A DNA stretch of 64,000 bases from Pseudarthrobacter naphthalenicus (GCF_029076445.1 NZ_JARESG010000013.1:81546-145545), one strand, 5' to 3'; positions 8,298-20,996 are shown, counted from the stretch's first letter. Numbers and translations: made by a program. The notes: generated by a model not told the origin, from the sequence alone.

Positions 8298-9524
8298 TTA
8301 GCGGTCCAGGACGCTCAGTCCCGGCAGTTCCTTGCCTTCAAGATATTCCAGGCTGGCGCCGCCGCCAGTGGAAATGTGGCCGAACTGGTCATCAGCAAAG
8401 CCCAGGGTCCGGACGGCCGCTGCGGAGTCGCCGCCGCCAACAACCGTGAACGCGTCCGTCTCGGTCAGCGCCTGGGCGATGGCCCGGGTACCGGCAGCGA
8501 AAGCGGCGAACTCGAAGACACCCATGGGCCCGTTCCAGAAGACCGTCTTTGCGCTCTTGATCCGCGCGGCGAAGGCTGCTGCCGAGTCCGGGCCGATGTC
8601 CAGCCCGATGCCCTGTGCTCCGAAGCTGCTTCCCTCGATACCGTCTGCGGGGACCGTCTCATGCTCGGCGTCAGCGGCGAATTTGCTTGCCACCACAACA
8701 TCCGTAGGCACAATGAACTCCGTGCCGGCATCGGCCGCCCGCTTGAGGTAGTCCTTGACCACTGGGATCTGGTCCTCCTCGAGGAGACTGCCGGCCACAG
8801 CGTGGCCCTCCGCTGCGAGGAACGTGAACAGCATGCCGCCGCCCACCAGAATGGTGTCTGCCTTGCCGATGAGGTTGTCGATGACGGCCAGCTTGTCGGA
8901 CACCTTGGAGCCGCCGAGTACCACGACGTAAGGCCGCTGCGTGTCAGCCGTCAGCTTCCGCAGGACCTCCACCTCGGTGTGTACGAGGTCGCCCTGGTAG
9001 GACGGCAAGCGGGTGGCGACATCGTAGACACTGGCGTGCTTGCGATGCACTGCGCCGAAGGCGTCGTCAACGTACGCGCCGTTGTCTCCGGTCAGGGCCA
9101 CGAGCTCATCTGCGAAGGCGCCGCGTTCGGCGTCGTCCTTGCTGGTTTCGCGGGCGTCGAAGCGGACGTTCTCCAGGACAAGCACCTGGCCGTCAGTCAG
9201 GCCGGCGGCCAGCTCTTTGGCGGAACTGCCCACTGTGTCACCGGCGAGGGTGACACTGAACGGCGCGAGCTCCGCCAGCCGCGCCACGGCAGGCTTGAGG
9301 GAGTATTTGTCGTCCGGAGCGCCCTTGGGGCGTCCGAGATGGGCTGTTACCAGCACGCGGGCACCGGCGTCCGTGAGCTTCGTCAGCACTGGCAGTGAGG
9401 CCTTGATGCGGCCGTCGTCAGTCACTGTAGAGCCGTCGAGCGGCACATTCAGGTCACTTCGAACCAGAATGTACCGCCCGCGGACACCTTCAGCGATCAG
9501 TTCGTTGAGGGTGTGGAATGTCAT
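8298..9524 (-). CDS. pgk: phosphoglycerate kinase
   Basis: A 408-residue kinase of lower glycolysis converting 1,3-bisphosphoglycerate and ADP to 3-phosphoglycerate and ATP. It shows [10 protein letters not shown] near residue 20, TAHLGRPKG, the hinge segment [12 protein letters not shown], and the C-terminal GGGDSAAAV nucleotide site with [14 protein letters not shown]. The ATG at 9524 gives the family's usual N-terminus (MTFHTLNEL); 11 further in-frame codons upstream reach into gap. It starts 10 bp after the gap stop. Confidence 0.97.
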   Translation of the reverse strand: MTFHTLNELIAEGVRGRYILVRSDLNVPLDGSTVTDDGRIKASLPVLTKLTDAGARVLVTAHLGRPKGAPDDKYSLKPAVARLAELAPFSVTLAGDTVGSSAKELAAGLTDGQVLVLENVRFDARETSKDDAERGAFADELVALTGDNGAYVDDAFGAVHRKHASVYDVATRLPSYQGDLVHTEVEVLRKLTADTQRPYVVVLGGSKVSDKLAVIDNLIGKADTILVGGGMLFTFLAAEGHAVAGSLLEEDQIPVVKDYLKRAADAGTEFIVPTDVVVASKFAADAEHETVPADGIEGSSFGAQGIGLDIGPDSAAAFAARIKSAKTVFWNGPMGVFEFAAFAAGTRAIAQALTETDAFTVVGGGDSAAAVRTLGFADDQFGHISTGGGASLEYLEGKELPGLSVLDR

Positions 9525-9534
9525 GTGTCTAACC

Positions 9535-10638
<1,104 letters not shown>

Positions 10639-10712
10639 TTAACAGAACGGAGGGCGACCAGCCACGTTGCTGAAGGCTGACCGCCTTCCGTGATCCATCT
10701 TACGTTTAAGTG

Positions 10713-10742
10713 GGTCCGCCCCCGCAAGTGCGGGGGCGGACC
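10713..10742 (-). terminator. terminator downstream of sodA
   Basis: A 14-bp perfect stem of GGTCCGCCCCCGCA (10713-10726) with its complement 10729-10742, closed by a very short loop. It is 67 bp downstream of the sodA stop on the minus strand and upstream of gap. It separates sodA from the glycolytic operon. No long U-run is visible. Confidence 0.65.
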
Positions 10743-10808
10743 TTCCACAATCCAGCCAAAATCACGCCGAAATGTGAAGTTTGTTACAGGCGCATGTGCG
10801 CGGCGTCA

Positions 10809-11435
10809 CTACGGCAGGGTGATGAGGCCCGTGGCGTTGGTGCGTGCGGCCTCGAAGCGCTTGGCGACGTCGGCCCAGTTAACGATGTTCCAGAAAGCCT
10901 TGACGTAGTCGGCCTTGACGTTGACGTAGTCCAGGTAGAAGGCGTGCTCCCACATGTCCAGCATCAGCAGCGGCGTGGTGCCGAGCGCCACGTTGCCCTG
11001 CTGGTCATAGAGCTGTTCGATGACCAGGTTGCCGCCGATGGGCTCGTAGGCCAGGAAGCCCCATCCGGATCCCTGCAGGCCAAGGGCTGCTGCGGAGAAC
11101 TGGGCGCGGAAGGCGTCAAAGGAGCCGAAGGCGTCGTCGATGGCAGCGGCCAGCTCGCCCTCAGGCTTGTCGCCGCCGTCCGGGGAGAGGTTCTTCCAGA
11201 ACACCGAGTGGTTCACGTGGCCACCGGTGTGGAACGCCAGATCCTTGGAAAGGCGGTTGATGTTGGCGAAGTCGCCCTTGTCGCGTGCTTCGGCCAGCTG
11301 CTTCAGCGCATTGTTGGCGCCCGCAACGTAGGTTGCATGGTGCTTGCTGTGGTGAAGCTCCATGATGCGCGCCGAAATGTGCGGCTCCAGGGCAGCGTAG
11401 TCGTAGTCAAGTTCGGGCAGTACGTACTCGGTCAC
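10809..11435 (-). CDS. sodA: superoxide dismutase (Mn/Fe family)
   Basis: A 208-residue cytoplasmic superoxide dismutase. Metal ligands are visible in [20 protein letters not shown] and the C-terminal [13 protein letters not shown]. Mn versus Fe cannot be settled by eye; Mn is usual in this group. The GTG at 11435 has GGAGG at ideal spacing, so it is preferred over the ATG 4 codons upstream. It stands as a single gene between gap and whiA, with a 7-bp inverted repeat (CCGGATG/CATCCGG, 11494-11512) in its upstream region. Confidence 0.96.
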   Translation of the reverse strand: MTEYVLPELDYDYAALEPHISARIMELHHSKHHATYVAGANNALKQLAEARDKGDFANINRLSKDLAFHTGGHVNHSVFWKNLSPDGGDKPEGELAAAIDDAFGSFDAFRAQFSAAALGLQGSGWGFLAYEPIGGNLVIEQLYDQQGNVALGTTPLLMLDMWEHAFYLDYVNVKADYVKAFWNIVNWADVAKRFEAARTNATGLITLP

Positions 11436-11547
11436 AAAATCCTCCAATATCGTGGACGGGTTCGTCCGGTTTTCTAACTCTCGGATTGTGCATCCGGATG
11501 ACGGGCATCCGGAAGATTATGGTGAACGCTCTGATTCTAGGGTGCTG

Positions 11548-12528
11548 TTACTCGTCCAGCATTTCAGGCGTCACATTGGCATCCGTGCCGGGGATGCCGA
11601 GGTCGATGGCGCGTTTGTCCGCCATCGCAAGCAGCCGGCGGATCCGGCCTGCGATGGCGTCCTTGGTCATCACCGGATCAGCCAGCCGCCCCAGCTCATC
11701 CAGGCTGGCCTGTTTGTGGGCCACGCGGAGTTCGCCGGCGTATTTGAGGTGGTCCGGGACGTCGTCGCCGAGGATCTCCAGGGCCCGGTCCACCCGGGCG
11801 CCGGCAGCCACCGCCGCCTGGGCGGAGCGGCGCAGGTTCGCGTCATCGAAGTTGGCGAGCCGGTTGGCGGTGGCGCGGACCTCCTTGCGCATCCGGCGCT
11901 CCTCCCAGACCATGAGGGCGTCGTGGGCACCCATCCGGGTCAGCAGGGCGGCGATGGTGTCGCCGTCGCGGATGACGACGCGGTCCACGCCGCGGACTTC
12001 GCGCGCCTTGGCCTGGATCCCGAGGCGGCGGGCGGCGCCGACCAGGGCCAGCGCTGACTCGGGGCCGGGGCAGGTGACTTCCATGGACGACGAACGGCCG
12101 GGCTCGGTGAGGGACCCGTGGGCCAGGAAGGCGCCGCGCCACACGGCTTCGGCATCCGCGGCGGAACCGTTGACCACCGCTGATGGCAGGCCGCGCACCG
12201 GACGCCCGCGGCCGTCCAGGAGCCCGGTCTGCCGCGCCAGCGACTCACCGTCCCGGACGACCCGCACCACGTAGCGGCTGCCGCGGCGCAGGCCGCCGGC
12301 GGACACCACAATTATTTCGCTCTGGTGGCCGTATACCTCCGCGATTGCTGCGCGCAGGCGGCGGGCGGTGGATGCGAGGTCAACTTCCGCCTCGATCACG
12401 ATGCGTCCGGAGATGATGTGCAGACCGCCGGCGAACCGGAGCATCGCCGAAACCTCAGCCTTACGCACGGATGACTTTTTGATGTCCAGCCGGGACAGTT
12501 CTTCCTTGACCGATGATGTCAGTGCCAT
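11548..12528 (-). CDS. whiA: DNA-binding protein WhiA (sporulation/cell-division regulator family)
   Basis: A 326-residue WhiA homologue. The N-terminal half is the LAGLIDADG-like degenerate homing-endonuclease fold; the C-terminal half holds a helix-turn-helix ([23 protein letters not shown], about 285-307). In streptomycetes it works with WhiB on division genes; in non-sporulating actinobacteria it is kept beside yvcK and rapZ, as here. It begins 9 bp after the yvcK stop. Confidence 0.95.
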   Translation of the reverse strand: MALTSSVKEELSRLDIKKSSVRKAEVSAMLRFAGGLHIISGRIVIEAEVDLASTARRLRAAIAEVYGHQSEIIVVSAGGLRRGSRYVVRVVRDGESLARQTGLLDGRGRPVRGLPSAVVNGSAADAEAVWRGAFLAHGSLTEPGRSSSMEVTCPGPESALALVGAARRLGIQAKAREVRGVDRVVIRDGDTIAALLTRMGAHDALMVWEERRMRKEVRATANRLANFDDANLRRSAQAAVAAGARVDRALEILGDDVPDHLKYAGELRVAHKQASLDELGRLADPVMTKDAIAGRIRRLLAMADKRAIDLGIPGTDANVTPEMLDE

Positions 12529-12537
12529 GGCACCTTC

Positions 12538-13557
12538 CTAACTGTTCCCAAAAATGTCGTGGTACGCCGCTGCCAGACGCAGGGGGTCATGGACGGGTCG
12601 GCGGCCCGACGCCCCCACTTTACCCAAGACAACCTCGGCGCCGATCATCGCGGCAGCTTTCTCGAACTCCTCCCGGTCCGGCACGGAGGCGGGATCGGCC
12701 AGAACGACGTCGATGCTGAAGTCCGGAGCGTACCGGCGCAGGGCGTGGAGGTGGTCGGCTGCCGTCATGCCGGAAGTCTCTTTGGTGTCCGTGGCCAGGT
12801 TCATGGTCAGGCAGCGTTTGGCGGCCGTCGCGCTGAGGGCGTCGCGCATCTCGGGGAGCAGCAGATGCGGGAGCACGGAGGTGTACCAGGAGCCTGGCCC
12901 GAGGATGACCCAGTCCGCCAGTTCGATCGCCGTCAGAGCCTCCGTGCAGGCACGGGCATCTTCGGGCAGGAGCCTGACGTGCTCGAGTGAACCGGCCACG
13001 GCGCAGCGCGCCTGGCCGCGGACCGTCCGGAGGACCGATTCGCCGTCGGGCGCGGTGACACGGATGTCGCCCTCGATGGTGAGCGGCACGGTGGACATGG
13101 GCAGGACCTGGCCCCGCGCCCCCAGCAGCGCACCGGCCCACTTCAGGCCCGCCACGGCGTCGCCGAGCAATTCCCAGAGCGTCACAATGAGAAGGTTTCC
13201 GGTGGCATGGTCATCCAGGGACCCGCCGCTGCCCTTCCCGGGCCGGAAACGGTGCTGCATCACGTCACGCCAGGTCCGGCCCCAGTCGGTGTCGTCACAC
13301 AGCGCGGAGAGCGCCATGCGCAGGTCGCCGGGCGGGAGGACGCCGTACTCTTCGCGCAGACGCCCGGAGGACCCGCCGTCGTCCGCCACTGTGACGATGG
13401 CGGTCAGCTCGGTGGTGAGCAGGCGCAAGGCTGACAGCGAAGCCGACAGGCCGTGACCGCCGCCGAGCGCCACCACGTTGGGGCCCTTGTCCTGCTGGGC
13501 GCCTGCCGTCCCGCTGGTGAGCGGTATCAGCGGCAGCGGCCCGGTAAGCATCCCCAT
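12538..13557 (-). CDS. yvcK: YvcK/CofD-like protein (gluconeogenesis factor family)
   Basis: A 339-residue protein of the YvcK family, which binds UDP-sugars and is needed for growth on gluconeogenic carbon and for cell-shape control in Bacillus and mycobacteria (CuvA). Motifs are VVALGGGHGLSASL (residues about 28-41), TVADDGGSSGRLR and GPGSWYTSVLPHLL. Its ATG overlaps the rapZ stop by one base (TAATG), so translation is coupled. The rapZ-yvcK-whiA order is conserved across Gram-positives. Confidence 0.93.
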   Translation of the reverse strand: MGMLTGPLPLIPLTSGTAGAQQDKGPNVVALGGGHGLSASLSALRLLTTELTAIVTVADDGGSSGRLREEYGVLPPGDLRMALSALCDDTDWGRTWRDVMQHRFRPGKGSGGSLDDHATGNLLIVTLWELLGDAVAGLKWAGALLGARGQVLPMSTVPLTIEGDIRVTAPDGESVLRTVRGQARCAVAGSLEHVRLLPEDARACTEALTAIELADWVILGPGSWYTSVLPHLLLPEMRDALSATAAKRCLTMNLATDTKETSGMTAADHLHALRRYAPDFSIDVVLADPASVPDREEFEKAAAMIGAEVVLGKVGASGRRPVHDPLRLAAAYHDIFGNS

Positions 13558-14480
13558 TACTCGCGGCCCAGGTCCCGGTGTGTGGTGGTGACGGTGACAC
13601 GGGGATACTGCGCAAGTTTCTTGGACAGCTCGACGGCGACCGCCACCGAGCGGTGTTTGCCGCCGGTGCAGCCCACGGCAATGGTGGCGTAGTGCTTGTT
13701 TTCGCGCCGGTACCCGTCCAGCACCGGCTCGAGTGCCAGCACGTAGCGGTCCACGAAATTCTTGACGCCCTCGGCTTCGAGCACGTAATCGCTGACGTCC
13801 TTGTCCAGCCCGGTGTGGGGGCGCAGCTGGGGTACCCAGTGCGGGTTGGGGATGAACCGGACGTCGGCAACGTAGTTGGCATCAACCGGCAGCCCGTATT
13901 TGAAGCCGAAGCTCATGACGTTGAGCCGCAGCGCCACCGGCCCCGTCTCGCTGAAGAGTTCGGTAACGGCGGTGGCCAGGCCGTGGACGTTGTAGTCAGA
14001 GGTATCCAGAACGACGTCGGAGCTGTCGCGCAGTTCCTTCAGCACCTCACGCTCGGCTGCTATTCCGTCGAGGATGCGGCCGCCCTCCTGCAAGGGATGC
14101 GGCCTGCGGCCCTGCTCGAAGCGGCGGACCAGGACGTCGTCATTGGCGTCCAGGAACAGCACCCGGAACGTGACCCCGCTGGCGGCGAGGGCACCCAGGG
14201 TGGCCCGCATGTCAGCGAAGAGGCCCTTGCTGCGCACATCCATCACCACGGCCAGGCGGGGAATGGACTGTGGCGCGTGGGAGACCAGTTCGGCGAGGGT
14301 GCCAAGCATTTGCGGCGGAAGGTTCTCCACGACGTACCAGCCATGGTCCTCCAGAGCGTCCGCGGCGGTGCTGCGGCCGGCCCCGGACATACCGGTGACC
14401 ACCAGCAGCTCCGCTTCGACGGGTTTGATCGGCGTCATGCCGTCCTGCCCCGTCCCGGATTCCGCCGTCGAGTCTGTCAT
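13557..14480 (-). CDS. rapZ: RNase adapter protein RapZ (P-loop, YvcJ family)
   Basis: A 307-residue P-loop NTPase of the RapZ/YvcJ family. Walker A is [12 protein letters not shown] (residues about 27-38). The C-terminal [13 protein letters not shown] belongs to the metabolite/RNA-binding domain. In E. coli it controls GlcN6P synthesis through small RNAs; in Gram-positives the target is unknown. The first 20 residues are a low-complexity extension, and an internal ATG at codon 15 is an alternative start. Confidence 0.93.
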   Translation of the reverse strand: MTDSTAESGTGQDGMTPIKPVEAELLVVTGMSGAGRSTAADALEDHGWYVVENLPPQMLGTLAELVSHAPQSIPRLAVVMDVRSKGLFADMRATLGALAASGVTFRVLFLDANDDVLVRRFEQGRRPHPLQEGGRILDGIAAEREVLKELRDSSDVVLDTSDYNVHGLATAVTELFSETGPVALRLNVMSFGFKYGLPVDANYVADVRFIPNPHWVPQLRPHTGLDKDVSDYVLEAEGVKNFVDRYVLALEPVLDGYRRENKHYATIAVGCTGGKHRSVAVAVELSKKLAQYPRVTVTTTHRDLGRE

Positions 14481-14551
14481 TCGCCCTGCCCCGTTCCTGT
14501 CAAGATCCAGCAGGCAACCGCGTCGGCGGAAACCTGCGCTCCTTACCCTAC

Positions 14552-16558
14552 CTAGGTTTCAATGATTTCGCCGGTGGTCATGTTGATGGCCGGAACCGTC
14601 TCACCGGCCGCGTCCTCGCTGCTGAAGTGGCTCACGATGGCATTGGCCAGTGACGGGCCGATGCCTTTGGCCGCCGTCAGCTCCTCCGCTGTGGCCGCCT
14701 TCACGCCCTTAATGGAGCCAAAGTGGGCTACCAGGGCCTTGCGCTTGGACTCCCCCAGGCCCGGCACCCCGTCCAACGCGGACAGGGTCATCGCCTTGCC
14801 GCGCTTCTGCCGGTGGAAGGTGATGGCGAAGCGGTGCGCTTCGTCGCGGATCCGTTGGAGCAGGTACAGGCCCTGGGACGTTCTGGGCAGGATCACCGGG
14901 AAGTCACTGTCCGGAAGCCAGACCTCCTCCAGCCGCTTGGCCAGGCCCACCACGTACACGTCGTCGATGCCCAGCTCCGCCAGCGCCCGGGCCGCGGCAT
15001 TCACCTGGGGCTGGCCGCCGTCCACCACCACGAGGTTGGGAGGGTAGGCGAACTTGGCCCGGGGTGCCGCTGTGGTGGTGTCCAGGACGGCGGCGTCCCC
15101 TGCCGCATCCAGTGCCGCCTGGTGATCGGTGAGTGCCGCGGCCTCGACCTGCGCCGTTTTGTCCTCCACGTAATAGCGGAACCGCCGGGTCAGGACGTCG
15201 TGCATGGCGGCCGTGTCGTCGGACGCCGCCGCCCCGGTGACAGAGAATTTGCGGTAGTCGGACTTTTTGGGCAGGCCGTCCTCGACCACCACCATGGAGG
15301 CCACCACGTTGGTTCCCTGCACGTGGGAGACGTCATAGCACTCAATGCGCAGCAGCGGCACCGGCAGGTCCAGGGCCTCCTGCAGCTCCTGGAGTGCCTG
15401 GGAACGGACTGTCAGGTCACCCGCCCGCCGGGTCTTGTGCAGTTTCAGCGCATGCTCGGCATTCTCGCGCACGGTGGACATCAGCGCGGCCTTGTCCCCG
15501 CGCTGCGGCACCCTGATGTCCACCTTCGCGCCCCGGAGACCGCCCAGCCATTCGGTCAGTTCTTCCGCATTGCTGGGCGCCACGGGGACAAGGACTTCGC
15601 GCGGCAGCCGGCCGTGGCTGTCGCTGTCCTCGCCGTAAACCTGCTGGAGCAGGTGCTCCACCAGGTCGGGAGTGGTGGAGTCTTCCACTTTCTCCACCAC
15701 CCAGCCCCGCTGGCCGCGGACCCTGCCGCCCCGGACGTGGAAGACCTGGACCGCGGCCTCGAGTTCGTCCTCGTGCAGGGCAAAAATATCGGCGTCGGTG
15801 TCTTCGGCGAGCACCACGGCGTTGCGTTCAAAGACTTTCCGCAAGGCCGAGATGTCATCCCGGAGCCGGGCCGCCCGCTCGTAGTCGAGCGTGGACACCG
15901 CCTCGGCCATCTGCTTTTCGAGCTTGGAGATGAACCGCTTGGCTTCCCCGCCCATAAAGGCGCAGAAGTCCTCGGCCAGGACGCGGTGTTCCTCCGGCGT
16001 CACCCGTCCGACGCAGGGGGCCGAGCATTTGTCGATGTAGCCCAGGAGGCAGGGACGGCCACTGGCCTGCGCCCGCTTGAACACCCCTGCGCTGCAGCTG
16101 CGGACCGGGAAGACCCGCAGGAGCGTGTCCATGGTTTCCCGGATGGCTCCGGCGGTATAGGGACCGAAGTACCGGGTACCCTTGCGCCGGTCCCCGCGCA
16201 TGACCTGCACCCGGGGGAACTTCTCGCTCATGGTCAGGGCGAGGTAGGGGTACGTCTTGTCGTCGCGGAACACGACGTTGAAGCGGGGCTTGAATTCCTT
16301 GATCCAGGTGTATTCAAGCTGCAGGGATTCCAGTTCGCTGCCCACCACGGTCCACTCCACACTGCTGGCCGCGTGGACCATGGCATGGGTTTTGGGCAGC
16401 AGTCCTGCCGGGTTCGCGAAATAGGAGTTCAGGCGGGAACGAAGGTTCTTGGCCTTGCCGACGTAAATAACCCGGCCATGCGGATCGCGGAACCGGTATA
16501 CCCCGGGGTTGGTGGGAATTTCACCCGTCTGGGGCCTGTACGTTGCTGGATCTGCCAC
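14552..16558 (-). CDS. uvrC: excinuclease ABC subunit C
   Basis: A 668-residue UvrC that makes both incisions in nucleotide excision repair. The N-terminal GIY-YIG nuclease is visible as [23 protein letters not shown] (split around residues 19-41). A Cys-rich patch (about 165-190), the UVR UvrB-binding motif ([15 protein letters not shown]), the RNase H-like endonuclease half with [12 protein letters not shown], and a C-terminal helix-hairpin-helix pair follow. The start is GTG without a strong ribosome site. plsC lies 19 bp upstream. Confidence 0.96.
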   Translation of the reverse strand: MADPATYRPQTGEIPTNPGVYRFRDPHGRVIYVGKAKNLRSRLNSYFANPAGLLPKTHAMVHAASSVEWTVVGSELESLQLEYTWIKEFKPRFNVVFRDDKTYPYLALTMSEKFPRVQVMRGDRRKGTRYFGPYTAGAIRETMDTLLRVFPVRSCSAGVFKRAQASGRPCLLGYIDKCSAPCVGRVTPEEHRVLAEDFCAFMGGEAKRFISKLEKQMAEAVSTLDYERAARLRDDISALRKVFERNAVVLAEDTDADIFALHEDELEAAVQVFHVRGGRVRGQRGWVVEKVEDSTTPDLVEHLLQQVYGEDSDSHGRLPREVLVPVAPSNAEELTEWLGGLRGAKVDIRVPQRGDKAALMSTVRENAEHALKLHKTRRAGDLTVRSQALQELQEALDLPVPLLRIECYDVSHVQGTNVVASMVVVEDGLPKKSDYRKFSVTGAAASDDTAAMHDVLTRRFRYYVEDKTAQVEAAALTDHQAALDAAGDAAVLDTTTAAPRAKFAYPPNLVVVDGGQPQVNAAARALAELGIDDVYVVGLAKRLEEVWLPDSDFPVILPRTSQGLYLLQRIRDEAHRFAITFHRQKRGKAMTLSALDGVPGLGESKRKALVAHFGSIKGVKAATAEELTAAKGIGPSLANAIVSHFSSEDAAGETVPAINMTTGEIIET

Positions 16559-16577
16559 TACTTAAGTCTACTGATCC

Positions 16578-17246
16578 TTAGTCCGTCGCCTTGCTCTGGT
16601 TGTAGCTGCTGGAACGCTCCTGGCCGCTGAGTTCGGCAATGGCGTCCATGATCCGGTCCGTCACCTGCCGGCGTGCGGGCAGGGAGTGGTCCGGGCCGGT
16701 CTTCTCGAAGTACAGCGGTTCACCGACTTTCATGGTGAAGTGATGCGGCTTAAACCCCTTCTCGCCTGCCGGCTGCAGGTTTTCGGTGCCGATCAGCCCA
16801 ACGGGGATCACGGGAGCCCCCGTTGCCAGCGCAAGCCAGCCCACACCCGTCCGCCCGCGGTAGAGGATGCCGTCCCGTGAGCGGGTGCCTTCAGGGTAAA
16901 TGCCGATTCCCTTGCCCGCCTCGAGGATGTCCAGGAGGGTTTTGAGCGCCTGCACACTTGCGGCCTGTTCGCCGCGTTCCACGGGAATGGAGCCGACGGA
17001 CTCGAAGAACGATTTCATGACCTTTCCCTTCACGCCACCGGTCGTGAAGTACTCGGCCTTGGCGAAGAAGGCCACCGGCCGGGGCATCAGTGCCTGGACA
17101 ATGACACTGTCAAAGAACGAAAGATGGTTGGGGGCCACAATGAACGGCCCCTCCTTGGGAACGTTCTCCAGGCCGACGACGGTGGGCCGGCAGGTGCCCG
17201 CGACAAGACCGCGGAATGTCCAGCGGACTGCCTCAAACAACGCCAT
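16578..17246 (-). CDS. 1-acyl-sn-glycerol-3-phosphate acyltransferase (PlsC family)
   Basis: A 222-residue acyltransferase adding the second acyl chain to lysophosphatidate in phospholipid synthesis, acting at the inner membrane face. The catalytic HX4D is NHLSFFD (His41, Asp46), and the phosphate-binding EGTR is at 119-122. The ATG at 17246 is preceded by GAGG; a GTG five codons earlier is possible. The start overlaps the HAD gene stop by 14 bp, giving translational coupling. Confidence 0.92.
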   Translation of the reverse strand: MALFEAVRWTFRGLVAGTCRPTVVGLENVPKEGPFIVAPNHLSFFDSVIVQALMPRPVAFFAKAEYFTTGGVKGKVMKSFFESVGSIPVERGEQAASVQALKTLLDILEAGKGIGIYPEGTRSRDGILYRGRTGVGWLALATGAPVIPVGLIGTENLQPAGEKGFKPHHFTMKVGEPLYFEKTGPDHSLPARRQVTDRIMDAIAELSGQERSSSYNQSKATD

Positions 17247-17946
17247 CGTTGCGCACCTCACTCATCGCGGCAGTGTGGATGGACTCAAGCCGTTCGATGG
17301 CCGCGACCATGCCATCCGTATCTTCCACCACGGTGACGGCACCGGCAACCTCCAGTTCGCCGTCGGGCGCAAAGCCCCAACGCACACCGATGCAGTCCAG
17401 GCCGTTCGCGATGGCACCGGCAACATCCTGGGCGCGGTCCCCCACCATCACGGCGTGGTGTGTGGACAGGTCAGCCAGGGCAGCGGCGATGATGTCCGCT
17501 TTGCCGACCGGGCCCTCGGTGGAGGTTTCGTCATCCGAGGATCCCCTGATCGTTTGGAACAGGCCGGCGATGCCGTGGTGCTGCAGCACAATATGTGCCA
17601 GCCCTTCGGGTTTCTGCGTTGCGACGGCCACCGGCCTGCCCGCAGCGGCGAACGCCTCCAGCACAGCCTTGATCCCCGGGTAGAGGCGGCTCTGCGAAAT
17701 GCCCGTTGCCAGGTAGTGCTGCCGGTACAGCCGGATGACGCTGTCCAGCTTGTCCGCCGGAACCATGGCGACGGTGAGCAGCGAATCGCTGAGCTTGGGA
17801 CCGATCATCGCGGCCAGCAGGTCGGGAGCGGGAACCGGGAGCCCGGAAGCCGCCAGGGCCGCCGCGATGCCGCCGGTTATTCCACCTGCCGGATCGACAA
17901 GAGTGCCGTCCAGGTCAAAGATCACGGGCACTGTTGTTTGAGTCAC
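17233..17946 (-). CDS. HAD-family phosphatase, phosphoglycolate phosphatase-like
   Basis: A 237-residue haloacid dehalogenase hydrolase. Motif I is FDLDGTLVD (residues 10-18), motif II contains VATQKPE, the motif III lysine is in GPVGKADII, and motif IV is VMVGDRAQD. The helical cap after motif I fits the Gph/PGP subgroup acting on small phosphorylated metabolites; the exact substrate is not readable. It is the first gene of the HAD-plsC-uvrC-rapZ-yvcK-whiA run. Confidence 0.85.
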   Translation of the reverse strand: MTQTTVPVIFDLDGTLVDPAGGITGGIAAALAASGLPVPAPDLLAAMIGPKLSDSLLTVAMVPADKLDSVIRLYRQHYLATGISQSRLYPGIKAVLEAFAAAGRPVAVATQKPEGLAHIVLQHHGIAGLFQTIRGSSDDETSTEGPVGKADIIAAALADLSTHHAVMVGDRAQDVAGAIANGLDCIGVRWGFAPDGELEVAGAVTVVEDTDGMVAAIERLESIHTAAMSEVRNDGVV

Positions 17947-18023
17947 CGGCTTAGTTTCTCACGACACCGTGCATGGCAGAAACTCGCATGCCCGACACGG
18001 CATACATCCGGGCGGACGTGGCG

Positions 18024-20951
18024 TTATGCCAAAATCTCCGCGAGGAACGCCGCCGTGTGGCTGGCGGTGGACTTGGCCACCTGTTCCGGGGTGCCCGTGG
18101 CCACCACCTGGCCGCCTCCCGAGCCGCCGTCCGGGCCCAGATCCACAATCCAGTCCGCGCTCTTGATCACGTCCAGGTTGTGTTCGATGGTGATCACCGT
18201 GTTTCCCTTGTCCACGAGGCCCTGCAGCACCATCAGAAGTTTCCTGATGTCCTCAAAGTGGAGACCCGTGGTGGGTTCATCGAGGACGTAGATGCTGCGG
18301 CCGTTGGAGCGTTTCTGCAGTTCCGCGGCCAGCTTGACCCGCTGGGCTTCGCCGCCGGAAAGCGTGGTGGCCGGCTGTCCCAGCCGGACGTAGCCCAGGC
18401 CGACATCCACCAGGGTATTAAGGTGCCGGGCGATGGGCGAGAAGGCAGCAAAGAACTCCGCGCCTTCCTCGATGGGCATGTTCAGGACGTCAGCGATGGT
18501 TTTGCCCTTGTAGTGGACCTCCAACGTTTCCCGGTTATACCGCGCGCCATGGCACACTTCGCACGGCACGTAAACGTCCGGGAGGAAGTTCATTTCAATC
18601 TTGAGGGTGCCATCGCCCGAACAGGCTTCGCAACGGCCGCCCTTGACGTTGAATGAGAACCGGCCCGGGAGGTAGCCGCGGACCTTGGCCTCGGTGGTTT
18701 CCGCGAACAGCTTCCGGATATTGTCAAAAACGCCGGTGTACGTTGCCGGGTTGGACCGGGGCGTGCGGCCAATGGGGCTCTGGTCCACGTGGACAACCTT
18801 GTCCAGGTGCTCCAGGCCCTGGATGCTCTTGTGGCGCCCGGCAACCTGCTTGGCACCGTTGAGCTTGTTGGCCAGCACTTTGTACAGGATCTCGTTGACC
18901 AGGGTGGACTTACCGGAGCCACTGACCCCGGTCACCGCCGTAAAGAGCCCCAGCGGGAACGCCGCGTCAACATTGACCAGATTGTTTTCCCGCGCACCGA
19001 TGACCTTCAGCTCACGCTTCTTGTCGTATTTGCGTCTTTTCTTGGGAACGTCAATCTTCCGGCGGCCGGAGAGGTAATCCCCGGTTAGTGAGTTGGTGTT
19101 CTCGAGCAGGTCCTCATACGATCCCGAATGCACCACCTGTCCACCGTGCTCGCCGGCACCCGGGCCGATGTCCACAATCCAGTCGGCCACGTGGATGGTG
19201 TCTTCGTCGTGTTCGACCACGATCAGGGTGTTTCCCATGTCCCGCAGCCGGGTCAGGGTTTCGATGAGCCGGCGGTTGTCCCGCTGGTGGAGGCCGATGG
19301 AGGGTTCGTCAAGGACGTACAGCACCCCCACCAGGCCGGAGCCGATCTGCGTTGCGAGCCGGATGCGCTGGGCCTCACCGCCGGACAGCGTAGCCGAAGG
19401 CCGCTCGAGATTAAGGTACTCGAGGCCGACGTCGAGCAGGAAGGTCAGCCGGGCCTGGATTTCCTTCAGCACCTGATGGGCGATCTGGGCCTCCCGGCCG
19501 GTGAGGACCAGGTTGTTCAGGAAATCCGCGCAGGCCCGCATGGGCATCGCTGCGACGTCGGCAATGGACTTGCCATTGATCAGCACGGAGAGGGAGGCCG
19601 GGTTCAGCCGGGCGCCGTTGCAGGCCGGGCAGGGAATCTGCCGCATGTACTCTTCGTAGCGGTCCCGCGCCCATTCGGAGTCCGTCTCGCCGTGCTTCCG
19701 GTGCACATACTGGATGGCCCCTTCAAATCCGGTACTGTACTTCCGTTCGCGTCCGAAACGGTTCTTGTACTGGACCACAACCTTGTGGTCCTTGCCGTGC
19801 AGGACGGTTTGACGGACGTCCTTACCCAGCTTCTCCCACGGCGTGTTCATGGAGAAGCCCAGTTCTTTGGCGAGCCCCTCAAGCAGCCGGTTCCAGTATT
19901 CAGTGGTGGCCGTACCCAGCGACCAGGGGGCGATGGCGCCTTCAGCCAGCGACAGCTCCGGGTTCGGAACGATCAGTTCCTCATCCACCTCGAGCCGGGT
20001 GCCGATTCCACTGCAGGCCGCGCAGGCACCGAACGGATTGTTGAAGGAGAACGAGCGGGGCTCAATCTCATCGATGGCGAGGGGGTGTTCGTTGGGGCAG
20101 GCGAGGTTTTCCGAAAACGCGCGCAGCCGGCCGGGAGCGTCCGCCTCCACGTCGACGAATTCGGCCAGTACCCGGCCCTCGGCCAGTCCCAGTGCGGTCT
20201 CCACCGAATCGGTGAGGCGCTGGCTGATGCCTTCCTTGACCACCAGCCGGTCAACGACCACTTCGATGGTGTGCTTGAATTGCTTCCCGAGTTTGGGCGG
20301 CTCACTGAGCTGAATGAGCTCACCGTCCACCCGTGCCCGGGAGTAGCCCTTCGCGGTCAGTTCCTTGAAGAGGTCGACGAATTCGCCTTTGCGTCCCCGG
20401 ACTACCGGAGCCAGGACCTGGAAGCGCGTGCCGTCGTCGAGTTCGAGCAGCTGGTCAACGATCTGCTGGGGGGTCTGCCTGGCCACCACCTCGCCGCAGA
20501 CGGGACAGTGCGGCCGTCCCACGCGCGCCCACAGCAGGCGCATGTAGTCGTATATTTCGGTGATGGTGCCCACAGTTGACCGCGGGTTCTTGCTGGTGGA
20601 CTTCTGGTCGATGGACACGGCCGGCGAGAGCCCCTCGATGAAGTCGACGTCCGGCTTGTCCACCTGCCCCAGGAACTGGCGTGCGTAGGCCGACAGCGAC
20701 TCAACGTAGCGCCGCTGGCCCTCGGCAAAGATGGTGTCGAATGCCAGGGAGGACTTTCCGGAGCCGGAGAGCCCCGTGAAAACAATCATGGCGTCGCGGG
20801 GCAGGTCCAGGTCAACGTTCCGCAGGTTGTGTTCCCGCGCCCCCTTGACGACAAGGCGGGACAGGTCCGGCCGGGCAGGCGTGGCTCCGCCCGGGGCAAT
20901 GGAGACGGGAACGGATTCAACTGCTGTTTCTTCAGCTACGGCTTTAGGCAC
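18024..20951 (-). CDS. uvrA: excinuclease ABC subunit A
   Basis: A 975-residue UvrA, the damage-recognition ATPase of nucleotide excision repair. It has two ABC modules: Walker A sites [14 protein letters not shown] and [14 protein letters not shown], zinc-finger cysteine pairs (CPVC, CPAC, CEAC...CEVC), and signature segments [13 protein letters not shown] and [13 protein letters not shown]. The GTG start at 20951 has little ribosome-site support. The first 28 residues are a non-conserved leader, so the real start could be slightly different. A LexA-like palindrome lies 14 bp upstream. Confidence 0.96.
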   Translation of the reverse strand: MPKAVAEETAVESVPVSIAPGGATPARPDLSRLVVKGAREHNLRNVDLDLPRDAMIVFTGLSGSGKSSLAFDTIFAEGQRRYVESLSAYARQFLGQVDKPDVDFIEGLSPAVSIDQKSTSKNPRSTVGTITEIYDYMRLLWARVGRPHCPVCGEVVARQTPQQIVDQLLELDDGTRFQVLAPVVRGRKGEFVDLFKELTAKGYSRARVDGELIQLSEPPKLGKQFKHTIEVVVDRLVVKEGISQRLTDSVETALGLAEGRVLAEFVDVEADAPGRLRAFSENLACPNEHPLAIDEIEPRSFSFNNPFGACAACSGIGTRLEVDEELIVPNPELSLAEGAIAPWSLGTATTEYWNRLLEGLAKELGFSMNTPWEKLGKDVRQTVLHGKDHKVVVQYKNRFGRERKYSTGFEGAIQYVHRKHGETDSEWARDRYEEYMRQIPCPACNGARLNPASLSVLINGKSIADVAAMPMRACADFLNNLVLTGREAQIAHQVLKEIQARLTFLLDVGLEYLNLERPSATLSGGEAQRIRLATQIGSGLVGVLYVLDEPSIGLHQRDNRRLIETLTRLRDMGNTLIVVEHDEDTIHVADWIVDIGPGAGEHGGQVVHSGSYEDLLENTNSLTGDYLSGRRKIDVPKKRRKYDKKRELKVIGARENNLVNVDAAFPLGLFTAVTGVSGSGKSTLVNEILYKVLANKLNGAKQVAGRHKSIQGLEHLDKVVHVDQSPIGRTPRSNPATYTGVFDNIRKLFAETTEAKVRGYLPGRFSFNVKGGRCEACSGDGTLKIEMNFLPDVYVPCEVCHGARYNRETLEVHYKGKTIADVLNMPIEEGAEFFAAFSPIARHLNTLVDVGLGYVRLGQPATTLSGGEAQRVKLAAELQKRSNGRSIYVLDEPTTGLHFEDIRKLLMVLQGLVDKGNTVITIEHNLDVIKSADWIVDLGPDGGSGGGQVVATGTPEQVAKSTASHTAAFLAEILA

Positions 20952-20964
20952 CCACTAATGCTAA

Positions 20965-20980
20965 TCGAAAACTTCTTCGA
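20965..20980. promoter_or_regulatory. candidate LexA (SOS) box upstream of uvrA
   Basis: The 16-bp sequence TCGAAAACTTCTTCGA matches the actinobacterial SOS box pattern TCGAAC-N4-GTTCGA in both 5-bp outer arms (TCGAA/TTCGA) and spacing, with the innermost C/G pair replaced. It sits 14-29 bp upstream of the uvrA start codon, a normal place for a LexA operator. Confidence 0.65.
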
Positions 20981-20996
20981 ATATCCACGCGGCGGG

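Noticed and set aside
11491..11512. CATCCGG-type repeats between whiA and sodA
   Set aside because: A 7-bp inverted repeat is present, but it has no U-run and no known operator match, so it is not called as terminator or operator.
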